Positions 24,740 to 33,214 of a stretch of DNA of 64,000 nucleotides are shown piece after piece. The stretch is taken from contig SOIM01000003.1 of NCBI GenBank assembly GCA_004377185.1, positions 1 through 64,000 of the forward strand. The letters run 5' to 3'. Position 1 is the first letter of the stretch, and each line of letters begins with the position of its first letter. Origin of the DNA: Methanomassiliicoccales archaeon (GTDB taxonomy: Archaea; Thermoplasmatota; Thermoplasmata; RBG-16-68-12; SOIM01). Below the pieces are notes generated by a model, which had not been told where the DNA came from, ran no database searches, and worked only from the letters and a program-made list of their open reading frames with translations. The position numbers and the translations under genes are program-made.

Positions 24740-25036
24740 CTATCGATACGCACGGCTCCGATGTGCAACGCTGGTTATCCTGACCTCTTTCCTCTCTTCA
24801 TCTATCGAGTAGAGGACTCTATAGTCACCAATCCTCAATCGGTATGTGTTGCCAGGGAATCCCCTCAGTGGTTTCACATCAAATCCCGCTCTGGGTCGGC
24901 CAGGGGCTCTCTCGAACTCGTCCAGTATTCTCAGGAGTCTCTTCATGATGTGACTCGGGACTTCTTCAAGATCTCTCTCCATTCTCTTGTCGATTAATAC
25001 CCTGTAGGGTCTTGAGTTCTGAACCAAGACCATCAA
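24740..25036 (-). CDS. RelE/ParE-family toxin
   Basis: This 98-residue protein has the RelE fold pattern: [20 protein letters not shown], then [13 protein letters not shown] and [20 protein letters not shown] with [12 protein letters not shown]. The Arg-rich [12 protein letters not shown] strand and the terminal HR segment are family hallmarks. It follows its antitoxin with a 4-bp overlap. RelE members cut mRNA on the ribosome and ParE members poison gyrase; which applies is not visible. Confidence 0.85.
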   Translation of the reverse strand: MMVLVQNSRPYRVLIDKRMERDLEEVPSHIMKRLLRILDEFERAPGRPRAGFDVKPLRGFPGNTYRLRIGDYRVLYSIDEERKEVRITSVAHRSRAYR

Positions 25037-25263
25037 CCGCCAGTTCTAAGGCGCTCCTCCACTCGTTTCTTGAATTTCTCCTTCGTGACACCTTTGAAAT
25101 CACCAAGGCGGCGGTAGTGCTCTCTTATGTGTTCTGCGCTGATATCCTCAATGGAAACCTTATCCATCAACATGTTCAAGACGCTGTCGTAGGTCCAGTC
25201 ACCGAGCTTGTAGTCCGCTAGTCTCTCTTTTGTCCTCACATCCACCGTGATCGTTGTTGGCAT
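25033..25263 (-). CDS. Antitoxin of the RelE-like toxin
   Basis: This 76-residue protein ([20 protein letters not shown]) has a short N-terminal strand and helices like archaeal ribbon-helix-helix/DUF7557 antitoxins, with a charged C-terminal tail ([15 protein letters not shown]). I chose the ATG at 25263 rather than an upstream in-frame start because an inverted repeat and a TATA box (minus strand ACTATATCTA, about 25288-25297) directly precede it, implying a leaderless message. Confidence 0.75.
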   Translation of the reverse strand: MPTTITVDVRTKERLADYKLGDWTYDSVLNMLMDKVSIEDISAEHIREHYRRLGDFKGVTKEKFKKRVEERLRTGG

Positions 25264-25285
25264 AATTGAAACAACTGTTTCAATT
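25264..25285 (-). promoter_or_regulatory. Inverted-repeat operator touching the antitoxin start codon
   Basis: AATTGAAAC and GTTTCAATT, separated by AACT, form a perfect 9-bp inverted repeat immediately before the ATG of the antitoxin. With the TATA box just upstream, the repeat should cover the transcription start, so bound antitoxin could block initiation directly. Confidence 0.6.
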
Positions 25286-25585
25286 GTAGATATAGTTTTT
25301 GGATGACCCTCGGCGTTCCCGCCCAGGTCCTCAACCCGCCCCTCGCTGTCCCCTCCTAGGGTCACCTACTTCCATGAGGCGTCACACTCCTCCGGCGCAT
25401 TTCTGCCGAAGATAGCATCTCGCAAATCGGTCTCCAAGCCAACGCGTACGACGTGGGTCACCGCACCTGAACCCACGTAAACACCACTCTTCACCTCCCG
25501 AGAAGTCCCCGCCGCTCGCCCTAGTGGTCGCCACGAGGATGTCCACGTTCCCATCGAACGTATGAGATTGGTTGAGAGGAATGGG
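25286..25585. other. Intergenic region with possible degenerate coding sequence
   Basis: Besides the antitoxin promoter, the minus strand between about 25370 and 25560 reads as protein-like pieces in two frames (EVKSGVYVGSGAVTHVVRVG in one, DILVATTRASGGDFSGG in the next). This suggests an eroded gene, but I cannot name the family. Confidence 0.25.
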
Positions 25586-25708
25586 ATGCCAGCTCACCGC
25601 CGTAAACCCCCTTCAGTCGGTCAGGTCTTGTCTAATTAGACAGGGAATGTCTGGAATCCCTCCGGAAAAACGGACTCGGTAATCGAGTCCAACTCTTTCC
25701 TTTTTTTT
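25586..25708 (+). ncRNA. Family F2 structured RNA candidate, copy 1
   Basis: The conserved 5' block is about 35 nt. Helix P1 pairs CAGG (25622-25625) with TCTG (25650-25653). Helix P2 pairs TGTC (25629-25632) with GACA (25639-25642). A third hairpin (GGACTCG 25672-25678 with CGAGTCC 25684-25690) is followed by a T8 tract (25701-25708). Copies 2 and 3 change paired bases together or to G-U. It lies upstream of a membrane-protein gene on the same strand. Sharing a transcript with that gene is possible, but the T-tract suggests termination. Confidence 0.5.
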
Positions 25709-25901
25709 ATGATACAGGAAGGCCTTTTGGCGAAAGGCTTATCGCACAGAAATTTCTTTGATAATATGAGGGATTGACGTTTCGGCACGGATTGACAAGA
25801 GACAGCAAATCAAAGAGGACAGGGGTGAGCTAATACTTGTTGGCCTGACGGGCATAGTCTCAGACGATTCTGTCAAAGATCAATTCTATACCTTTCTGGC
25901 G

Positions 25902-26354
25902 TTGCTGGTTTTCCTTGTCATGTTCCTCACTCTTGGAATCATCCTGACGACTCGGAATTTCTCATTTCTCGGCATCTCGGATCGTTCCACAGCGATCATC
26001 GCCTTTTGGGCAATGTGGCTATTCGGCCTTGCGCCCTTTGCAATATGGGCTGGCCTCATAGGAATGGAGGTGGACGGTATCTATGAGAAGGGCATATCCA
26101 GTCGTCAAACGACTTTGTTTGGCCATTTGAGAGGGAAAGGATTCGTCCCATATGACTCGATTACCGCCATTAGACTCGAAAGGATTGACACTCCAAAAGG
26201 CACTACCGAGAAAATCACAATCTACGGCAGAGATTCTGATAGGCCTGCTATTGACCCCTTTATGAACACGAGGTACAAGAATGACTTTTGGAATCGGCTG
26301 AAGAATGCCCTGCGAACTAATTGCCGAAATGCCAAGTGGACTGTGGAAGACTAG
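25902..26354 (+). CDS. Membrane protein with PH-like domain
   Basis: This protein of about 150 residues has two N-terminal membrane segments (FLVMFLTLGIILTT and AIIAFWAMWLFGLAPFAIWA) and a strand-rich domain (GIYEKGISSRQTT, FVPYDSITAIRLERI, EKITIYGRDSD). It resembles the protein at 24024-24611 in layout. The TTG at 25902 is the first standard start in frame, but the frame is open back to about 25769 with plausible sequence (RGELILVGLTGIVSDDSVKD), so the true start may be non-canonical and earlier. Confidence 0.6.
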   Translation: MLVFLVMFLTLGIILTTRNFSFLGISDRSTAIIAFWAMWLFGLAPFAIWAGLIGMEVDGIYEKGISSRQTTLFGHLRGKGFVPYDSITAIRLERIDTPKGTTEKITIYGRDSDRPAIDPFMNTRYKNDFWNRLKNALRTNCRNAKWTVED

Positions 26355-26458
26355 CGAGAGACGAATCTGTGAGACTCCAAAGGGTTTTCAGAAGTGTCTT
26401 GGTGTAGGTTCTTTCCCGCCCCTAACTGTCTAGTTGTCGTCGTTGAGAATATGTAAGG

Positions 26459-26578
26459 GTGCCAGGTCACCGCCGTAAACCCCTTTCAGTCGGTCAGATC
26501 TTGTCTAATTAGGCAGGAAATGTCTGGAATCTCTCGGGACAATGGGCTCGGGAAACGAGTCCTGATCTTTCCTTTTTT
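26459..26578 (+). ncRNA. Family F2 structured RNA candidate, copy 2
   Basis: It is closely similar to copy 1 over about 75 nt. P1: CAGA (26495-26498) with TCTG (26523-26526). P2: TGTC (26502-26505) with GGCA (26512-26515). Third hairpin: GGGCTCG (26544-26550) with CGAGTCC (26556-26562). T-tract at 26573-26578. Relative to copy 1, the P1 closing pair changes G-U to A-U, P2 gains a U-G pair, and the third hairpin has G-U in place of A-U. It stands before the large surface-protein gene, whose own TATA box lies further downstream. Confidence 0.5.
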
Positions 26579-26674
26579 CGGAATGCTTGGAGAACCCTCG
26601 CTTCGTACCCTGGAATTGAATGGCAAAAGCGTTATAAATGGCTACGTTGCTTCCACATTGAGGATGCTGTGGAG

Positions 26675-29600
26675 ATGGCAGTCAAGAAATCGAGTTTCTT
26701 TGTGGCTTTTCTCATATTGATGAGCATATTCTATGTTGCCCTGACAATTCTGCCTGGGAATGTCCATGCAATCAACCTCTTCGTGGGGGGGACTGGTCCC
26801 GGAAACTATACGACCATCCAAGATGCCATAAATGCTTCGATCCCAGGGGATGCAATCTACGTGTACAATGGAACGTACTATGAACATATCATAGTTCCTC
26901 ACCCGCTGTCTCTCTTTGGAGAGGATAATGAAACGACCATAATAGATGCAGGGGGTTCGGGAGATGTGGTCTTTGTAGATGCCGATTGGGTCAATATCTC
27001 TGATTTCACCATTAGAAATGCAGGTCCAAATCCAAACGATTCGGGAGTGGAACTCAACTACACTCAGAACTGCTACATTGCCAATAGTACCATTCTAAGC
27101 AACTGGTATGGCGTTTACTTGGTGTATTCAGACGGCAACACTATTCTCAACAACAACATCTCCTCAAGTAGCTACAGCGGCGTCCGTCTCTATGGCTCTA
27201 ACAACAACGACATCATTGAGAATTCGGCTTTCCTAAATGGTTGGTATGGAATTCACTTGACATATTCCGATAGTAATAATATCTCAAACAATAGAGTATG
27301 GTCCAATGATCGAACTGGAATCATTCTCGAATTCTCCATCAAGAATAATATCACCTACAATGACGTCTTTTTGAATGTGCGTTTCGGAATTCACCTGGAT
27401 AGGTCCGAGAGCAACAACGTTGAGAATAATTCCGCGTCGTACAACTACCGGGGCATTTACATGGTTTCTGCTCATTACAGCCTTGTATGCAATAACACTA
27501 TCACGAACAACTCCGGTCGAGGTCTTCACTTCGGTGGCACAAGCAGCAGTGTCGTTCTGTACAATGTCCTTATGAACAACGAGCGAACTGATTTCCACCT
27601 GTACGCATCCCACAACAACGTTATCAGCTATAACCACGCCTCTGACAGCTTCCAAGGAGTTCATCTATATGATACCAGGAACAACACTTTGAGAAGCAAT
27701 GTGTTCGTCAACGTTGGAATATCCATACATAGTGATGTTCTTGAGAATTGGAACTCTCATAGAATTGACACCTCCAACACGGTCAACGGCAACCCCGTAC
27801 GCTACTGGAAGAATACTATCGGAGGGACGATTCCGTCGGGTGCCGGGCAGGTAATCCTTGCCAACTGCACTGGTGTGACCGTGGAGAACCAGAACGTGAG
27901 CGATGGAACCAAAGGGATTCAACTTGGTTTTTCATCCAACAACACAATCTCCAGCAATCTCGCTGGAGGGAACAGCTACGGTATCTATTTGTCGTCTTCC
28001 CACAGCAATGTTGTTGACAACAACACCCTGCCATACAATGAGATAGGTGTGTATATCCATTATTCTAATGATAACTTAGTAACTAATGAATCTGTCTCGA
28101 ACAATACCGGGTCTGCATTGTATGTTGTCCATTCCAAAGGGAACATCATCCGCGATAACGTAGCCTCGTACAACGATATTGGAGTAAACCTGTTCTACTC
28201 AGTCGGCAACACGGTAGACAACAATACGATGGTCAAGAACGGAATATTCATATCAGGCAATACGCTCGATCACTGGAACACTCATATAATTGACACGTCG
28301 AACACTGTCAACGGCAAACCCGTGTATTACTGGAAGAATGTCACCGGGGGGACAGTTCCCCTAGGTGCTGGACAAGTGATACTCGCTAACTGCACGAGTG
28401 TCAACGTGACAAACCAAGACCTCACCGACGGAACAGGGGGAGTAACGCTGGCTTATTCGTTGTACAATACCATTACAGGTGTGGAAGCTTCTTCGAATAG
28501 TAGGAATGGGGTCTTTCTTCGTTACTCAAACAACAATGACATTGTGAACAATACCGTTTCCCACAATGGGGTCTATGGCATTGAGATCTACCGCTCAAAC
28601 AACAACAATATCACCAACATCGTTGCATCGAACAACTTCGATGGCCTTTACATGCATGTCTCCGATCAGAATATCGTTGTCAACTGCAGCTTCTCCTCAA
28701 ATACTAGACGAGGGGCCTTCATATATCACTCCGACAGCAATACCTTTGCTGGTAACACCTTCCAAGCGAATGAGGAAAACGGACTGCATCTGCTATTGTC
28801 CAATGGCAACTCAGTTTATCACAATAATCTTCTGAACAATTTAAACGAATCCTACGATGATTCTGCCAATTCCTGGGACAATGGATACCCTTCAGGTGGT
28901 AACTACTGGGGGGACTATAATGGAACCGACACCAAGAACGGTGTCAACCAGGATCTCCTTGGTAGCGATGGAATAGGTGACATTCCCTACAATATCACGG
29001 GAGGATCAAATCAGGACAGGTATCCTCTCATGAATCCGCTTGTCGTTCTGCCGACAGTTCCATCCGAACCACAGAATCTCCAAGCGACAGCCGGGACTCA
29101 ACAGATCTCATTGTCCTGGAGTCAACCTGCTTCTGATGGCGGCTCTCCGGTCACGAACTATCGTATCTACAGAGGAAACACATCCGGTGGAGAGGCATTC
29201 CTTGTGGAAGTCGGTAATGTTCTGTCGTATGTAGATGGTGGCCTTAAGGATGGTCAAACCCACTACTACCAGGTTTCTGCGGTGAACGTCGCGGGGGAAG
29301 GGCCCAAATCCAATGAGGCTGATGCGACAACTACAATTAGTCAAACGGTTCCATCAGAGCCACAAAAACTTCTCGCAACCCCCGGCAACAGTCTGATAAA
29401 TCTTACGTGGAACACCCCTCTATTCGATGGAAACTCTTCAATCACAAACTACCGAATATATCGCGGAACCACATCGGGAGGAGAGGTATTCTTTTTGGAG
29501 ATTGGGGATGTCACAACATACACCAATACGGGCTTGGCAAACGGGCAGACCTACTACTACCAGATTTCTGCAGTGAATGGGATCGGAGAAGGTCCACCAT

Positions 29601-30091
29601 CAATCGAGACAAACGCCACACCTACGAACCAGCTACCAAACTGCAGTATAAGTGCTCCAACTTCTGAGGAAACATTATCCAGCACTTACACAATAATTGG
29701 AACTGCATCCGATTCCGACGGAACGGTTCAGAGAATGGAAATCAAAATTGATGACAATGGCTGGGTCCTGGCCACAGGCAACGTTTCATGGAGTTATGAT
29801 TTGGACACCACAACCCTGCCTAATGGAATACATATAATCTTCGCCCGTTCCTTTGACGGAGAGGACTATTCAAACGAAACCAACGTGACGGTGTTCGTTG
29901 ACAATCCCACAGTGCCGTCCGAGGAAGAACCCGGCCAAGACTGGCTCTTGATTGCAGTTGCTATGACAACGATTCTGGTGACGGCCATCTTGCTGGCCAT
30001 TTACATCCTGATAAGGAGGAAGAAAAAACAGAAAGGGGAAGGTGGTGGTTCAGAGTCCCCTCCAGAGGAAGATTCAGAGATTCGCTTCTAG
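26675..30091 (+). CDS. Cell-surface parallel beta-helix (NosD-like) protein with two fibronectin-III domains
   Basis: This protein has 1138 residues. A signal peptide (residues 1-33, SSFFVAFLILMSIFYVALTI core) is followed by about 700 residues of NosD/PbH1-type beta-helix repeats rich in Asn (SNNNDI, NNTVSHN). A module around IDTSNTVNGNPVRYWKN recurs about 180 residues later. Two FN3 domains follow (each starting VPSEPQ), then an Ig-like domain, a membrane helix (LLIAVAMTTILVTAILLAIY) and a basic cytoplasmic tail. It is predicted to be anchored at the surface. TATA (TTATAAAT, about 26633) places the start near this ATG; a GTG two codons earlier is possible. Confidence 0.85.
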   Translation: MAVKKSSFFVAFLILMSIFYVALTILPGNVHAINLFVGGTGPGNYTTIQDAINASIPGDAIYVYNGTYYEHIIVPHPLSLFGEDNETTIIDAGGSGDVVFVDADWVNISDFTIRNAGPNPNDSGVELNYTQNCYIANSTILSNWYGVYLVYSDGNTILNNNISSSSYSGVRLYGSNNNDIIENSAFLNGWYGIHLTYSDSNNISNNRVWSNDRTGIILEFSIKNNITYNDVFLNVRFGIHLDRSESNNVENNSASYNYRGIYMVSAHYSLVCNNTITNNSGRGLHFGGTSSSVVLYNVLMNNERTDFHLYASHNNVISYNHASDSFQGVHLYDTRNNTLRSNVFVNVGISIHSDVLENWNSHRIDTSNTVNGNPVRYWKNTIGGTIPSGAGQVILANCTGVTVENQNVSDGTKGIQLGFSSNNTISSNLAGGNSYGIYLSSSHSNVVDNNTLPYNEIGVYIHYSNDNLVTNESVSNNTGSALYVVHSKGNIIRDNVASYNDIGVNLFYSVGNTVDNNTMVKNGIFISGNTLDHWNTHIIDTSNTVNGKPVYYWKNVTGGTVPLGAGQVILANCTSVNVTNQDLTDGTGGVTLAYSLYNTITGVEASSNSRNGVFLRYSNNNDIVNNTVSHNGVYGIEIYRSNNNNITNIVASNNFDGLYMHVSDQNIVVNCSFSSNTRRGAFIYHSDSNTFAGNTFQANEENGLHLLLSNGNSVYHNNLLNNLNESYDDSANSWDNGYPSGGNYWGDYNGTDTKNGVNQDLLGSDGIGDIPYNITGGSNQDRYPLMNPLVVLPTVPSEPQNLQATAGTQQISLSWSQPASDGGSPVTNYRIYRGNTSGGEAFLVEVGNVLSYVDGGLKDGQTHYYQVSAVNVAGEGPKSNEADATTTISQTVPSEPQKLLATPGNSLINLTWNTPLFDGNSSITNYRIYRGTTSGGEVFFLEIGDVTTYTNTGLANGQTYYYQISAVNGIGEGPPSIETNATPTNQLPNCSISAPTSEETLSSTYTIIGTASDSDGTVQRMEIKIDDNGWVLATGNVSWSYDLDTTTLPNGIHIIFARSFDGEDYSNETNVTVFVDNPTVPSEEEPGQDWLLIAVAMTTILVTAILLAIYILIRRKKKQKGEGGGSESPPEEDSEIRF

Positions 30092-30181
30092 AATGTGAAA
30101 GGCACCAGGTCACCCCTCCAAACCATTTATCAAAACCTTTATACAGAAACCAACTGTTAGTAACTCGACCAAGGTGCTACC

Positions 30182-30865
30182 ATGATGTTCATAGTGCGAC
30201 TTCATCCGAGGTTCGAGGTGCAGAAGATCTGGGATTTCGTGCAGAAGGAGTTCAGGCATTACGAATCGGAGGAGATACTCCCCCTCTGGGCCTCTCAGAT
30301 GGAGAACAGGAACTACATCAGCGTCCTTTTCGAGACCAGCGATGTCGATTCCATCACCGAGTTCCTGATAGACGAGGTGAGCAAGTGCGAAGAGATCTCG
30401 TACACCAGGACGATAACATTGATGAAGCCCGCCTTCTTCCCGGTGCCCAGGGACCTGCCCGAGAACCTGCGGAGGTTCATGATAAGGGTGCAGGTGAGCC
30501 CTCAGGCCTACCACACCGTGTTCGACCGGTTGATAAGGATGAAGAGGCCCATTGACACCTATTTCGGTTATGCTGGATATTCGTTCGGGTATGATGACAT
30601 ACGGGTATCCGCGATCGTGAAGGACTGGGAGACGATAAGGAGGTTCGTGAGGGAGAACATCACCAGCATGGAGGGGGTCAAGTCCGCGAGCATTGACATG
30701 ATATGCAGGTCGAAGAGGTTGACGACGCGGGAGAGGTGGCAGGAGCATCAGAGGAAGTATTCGGTCGGGCGTTTTACCGGGACCCCGATTGAAGATGGTT
30801 ATGAGTACGATTGGACCTTTATCGAGGAATGTGAGGTTCACGGGGCGTTGCCGGATGAGTTTTAG
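30182..30865 (+). CDS. Tandem RAM-like (Lrp effector-domain) protein
   Basis: This 227-residue protein has two ferredoxin-like beta-alpha-beta-beta units reminiscent of AsnC effector domains: FIVRLHPRFEVQKIWDFVQK with YISVLFETSDVDSITEFLID, then FMIRVQVSPQAYHTVFDRLI with IRVSAIVKDWETIRRFVREN. There is no HTH. TATA (CTTTATACAG, about 30136) precedes a short leader. The last 218 bp are nearly duplicated at 36468-36685 inside another gene. Ligand unknown. Confidence 0.6.
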   Translation: MMFIVRLHPRFEVQKIWDFVQKEFRHYESEEILPLWASQMENRNYISVLFETSDVDSITEFLIDEVSKCEEISYTRTITLMKPAFFPVPRDLPENLRRFMIRVQVSPQAYHTVFDRLIRMKRPIDTYFGYAGYSFGYDDIRVSAIVKDWETIRRFVRENITSMEGVKSASIDMICRSKRLTTRERWQEHQRKYSVGRFTGTPIEDGYEYDWTFIEECEVHGALPDEF

Positions 30866-30934
30866 TCCTCTTTGGATCGTGCATGTCGTCGGCTGACTAG
30901 AGCGTATTCGAACCCAATTTGTCGCGGAACCGTG

Positions 30935-31216
30935 ATGTCTACTCCTGCACTCGGTCATCTTGGCTTTTACATCGGGGAGGCGCAGAATATGGTGGACAGA
31001 CTCTATCGCGATAGCAAACGTCCGAAGTATCAGTTAGGATTGGCGATAGACTAGCTCAAATCGAACGATGAGGGAAATAAAGAGATTGCGACAGAGATGG
31101 CTAAGAAGCATGGAATCCGAGTTAGATTCGTGGCTGCGGAATGGGGGGAGATGCCTCAACGCAGTCTTCCTGATGAAGCTCCATCGAGAGGTAACGAAAA
31201 GACTGGGGTGGTCTGA
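30935..31216 (+). pseudogene. Interrupted gene remnant with an in-frame TAG
   Basis: A frame starting at ATG 30935 (MSTPALGHLGFYIGEAQNMV) reaches TAG at 31052-31054. The same frame then continues open for 53 codons of protein-like sequence (NKEIATEMAKKHGIRVRFVA) to TGA at 31214. The second half overlaps the 3' end of the ASCH gene on the other strand. It may be a decayed gene or, less likely, a readthrough gene. Family unknown. Confidence 0.3.
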
Positions 31217-31556
31217 AGTTCTCTATGAGAGAATACGGATCCAATGGGTCAGAGAATCTCATCATGTTGGTGATCTTGATGGCAAATGCCGTTATTGAAC
31301 CTTCGAAGTACCTGAAAAAGTCATCCTCTGATGTGGCCAGGTCATCGTGACAGGCATTCCAAATGCTCTCAGGAGAGTCTTCAATGACTTCTTCCACCTC
31401 GAATGACCCTACGATCTTGCTCACTGGTGAAGTAGAGTAAATGTAGACCCTGTCCACATCCTTTCTCTTGAAGATCGACCTCCTGAGCTCATACTTCTTC
31501 CTTCTGGATACAATCGCCTCGGCGAATTGTGGCCTAACTGAGAGTAAAACGTTCAT
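31122..31556 (-). CDS. ASCH-domain protein
   Basis: This 144-residue protein has the ASCH (PUA-like, RNA-binding) signature: LLSVRPQFAEAIVSRRKKYE, LRRSIF, VYIYSTSPVSKIVGSFEVEE, then a C-terminal RPPQSFRYLS. The last 17 residues extend beyond the usual end and overlap the remnant on the plus strand, so they may be read-through. It starts inside the end of the preceding small gene, suggesting coupling. ASCH proteins bind RNA or hydrolyse modified cytidines; the role here is open. Confidence 0.75.
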   Translation of the reverse strand: MNVLLSVRPQFAEAIVSRRKKYELRRSIFKRKDVDRVYIYSTSPVSKIVGSFEVEEVIEDSPESIWNACHDDLATSEDDFFRYFEGSITAFAIKITNMMRFSDPLDPYSLIENFRPPQSFRYLSMELHQEDCVEASPPIPQPRI

Positions 31557-31689
31557 CAAGTCCACCTCTTTCTTTCACGGCTTCATTTTCCATTCGACCT
31601 TGTTCCTTTACGAGCCTGTACAGCGTCTTCTCAATGTCCCTTACGACTTCAGCAGCGGGACCAGTATACTTGTAGACACAGCCCTCCAT
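31534..31689 (-). CDS. Small hypothetical protein upstream of the ASCH gene
   Basis: This predicted protein of 51 residues (MEGCVYKYTGPAAEVVRDIE, then a charged helix KTLYRLVKEQGRMENEAVKE) overlaps the ASCH start by 23 bp. The frame before the ATG also looks coding (HPCNGFRCKS), adding two cysteines, so the gene may be 5'-truncated or use an unusual start. Confidence 0.35.
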   Translation of the reverse strand: MEGCVYKYTGPAAEVVRDIEKTLYRLVKEQGRMENEAVKERGGLDERFTLS

Positions 31690-31987
31690 ACTCTTGCACC
31701 TGAATCCATTACAGGGATGGGTGATGCTCCTGGGTATATGAAATGCTTTCGGGAAATGCTTGTAGCGTTGGTTTGTGATGTGGCTGTGGGAGCGATGAAG
31801 AGGAGGAATTTGTATTCCATAACTCGAGATTGTGGAGGAGCAAACCGAGCGGGGTTCTGGAAGAGTGCCTGGTCTATACACCACTCAGTTCTACCTGGCT
31901 CATAGCCTATCAGATCAGTGTCCACCCATTTACTGCGGAGAGCAATAATGATTTAGTAGGAGCGATATTCCCAGTGGAGATGATTAC

Positions 31988-32887
31988 GTGGAGGCCCAAC
32001 GAAACTCTGCACTGCTCGTAGACTTCGACAATATCTTCTTTGCGTTGAGAGATGAGATTATGGAGAACAGGTATGAGGGTGAAGCCGTCGACCTCGCACT
32101 CAGGCTATTGTCGACTCTCAAACAGAAGCTGGAGAGCGAGTTCCAGTCGACCCTGTTGATTGGCCGAGCCTACGGAAGCTGGGATGGTATCACGGACGCA
32201 CCCAATTCACTTGCCATGATGTCGATACAGCCAACCTATGCCATTCACAAACCAGGTAAGAGCAGTGCCGACCTCGAGCTATCGCTCGACGCATTGGAGT
32301 TCCTTCTGTCCAGGGACGATATCGACCAATTCTGCATCGTCGGTGGAGACCGGGACTATCTTCCGATAGTACGCCGGATTCAGGAGCGAGGGAAGAGTGT
32401 AATGATAGTTTCGTTTGAAGGGACGATGTCGGGGGATTTAAAGGCAGTCGTGGGCTCCTCCAATTTCATTCCAGCTGAGTCCCTGATTGAACCGAAGGCG
32501 CACACGGAAGAGGTCCCTGCTGAACCAGCGTCACATGAGGTAACCGCCCCTTCACCCAATGCCGAGAGTATCGACGCAGAAACAGAGAAATGCATAAGAC
32601 TGATCATGGGAGTCCTCGATGACCTGGAGAAAGACGAGATTCCCCTGGTGGCTTTCTTCAAGGAGTACATGAACGAGGCTTTCGTGGAGCTCAACCATGA
32701 GGAGCGAAATGAGTTAATCGACTTGATGAAGATGCGGGGAGCTATCGCCATAGAGAGACGAGAAGGCCCCTTCGGATCAGGAATGGGCTCCGGGATACAT
32801 TATGCTGCCCTGTCGCTTAACCACGACCATCCTTGGGTGAAGAAAGTCGCCCAGGAGACAAATGAGGAATCGTCCGGCACACAATAG
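31988..32887 (+). CDS. NYN-domain (PIN-like) nuclease
   Basis: This 299-residue protein has an N-terminal NYN domain: ALLVDFDNIFFALRDE (metal-binding Asp12/Asp14), KSSADLELSLDALEFL and CIVGGDRDYLPIVRRIQERG hold the expected acidic residues. A variable Pro/Glu-rich linker (about residues 165-200) leads to a C-terminal helical domain like the OST-HTH/LOTUS or wHTH modules often fused to NYN. It starts with GTG after a GGAG motif. NYN proteins are RNA-directed endonucleases. Confidence 0.85.
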   Translation: MEAQRNSALLVDFDNIFFALRDEIMENRYEGEAVDLALRLLSTLKQKLESEFQSTLLIGRAYGSWDGITDAPNSLAMMSIQPTYAIHKPGKSSADLELSLDALEFLLSRDDIDQFCIVGGDRDYLPIVRRIQERGKSVMIVSFEGTMSGDLKAVVGSSNFIPAESLIEPKAHTEEVPAEPASHEVTAPSPNAESIDAETEKCIRLIMGVLDDLEKDEIPLVAFFKEYMNEAFVELNHEERNELIDLMKMRGAIAIERREGPFGSGMGSGIHYAALSLNHDHPWVKKVAQETNEESSGTQ

Positions 32888-33214
32888 AATATAGTCAAGC
32901 ATGTGGAAATCGTGAAAGAGGGATCCGAAAGGCGTGGGATCCGGGTCGGACTGCCCCTGGTATCGGTCGAGAAAGCTTCAGTGAGATGTGCAAAAAACGA
33001 TATATACGCATTCCCGGATACCTCCAAATCAGTAGGTCCTGAGCGTGGTGTCTGCGAGGAAGTGTCGAGAATTGCAGATACAGGGTCCTGCCATCAGTTA
33101 ACTAGACTTGGACTGAGAGCATCATGACAACTCAATGTTCAGGATTGAGAGGAAAGGACAGAACCTGTACGGTCAAGCCGTCGGAAGGCCAGCCAGTATG
33201 AACGAGGGATAGTT
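32888..33214. other. Leader region of the XRE-ImmA gene
   Basis: A clear TATA box (ACGATATATACGC, about 32997-33009) predicts a transcript starting near 33032, leaving about 180 nt before the next gene. The leader holds only tiny reading frames (one of 25 codons starting at ATG 33124). A long leader is unusual among the near-leaderless genes here, so it may be regulatory. Confidence 0.35.

Noticed and set aside
30095-30125. A possible fourth, truncated F2 copy (GGCACCAGGTCACC)
   Set aside because: Only about 14 nt match and neither helix is present.
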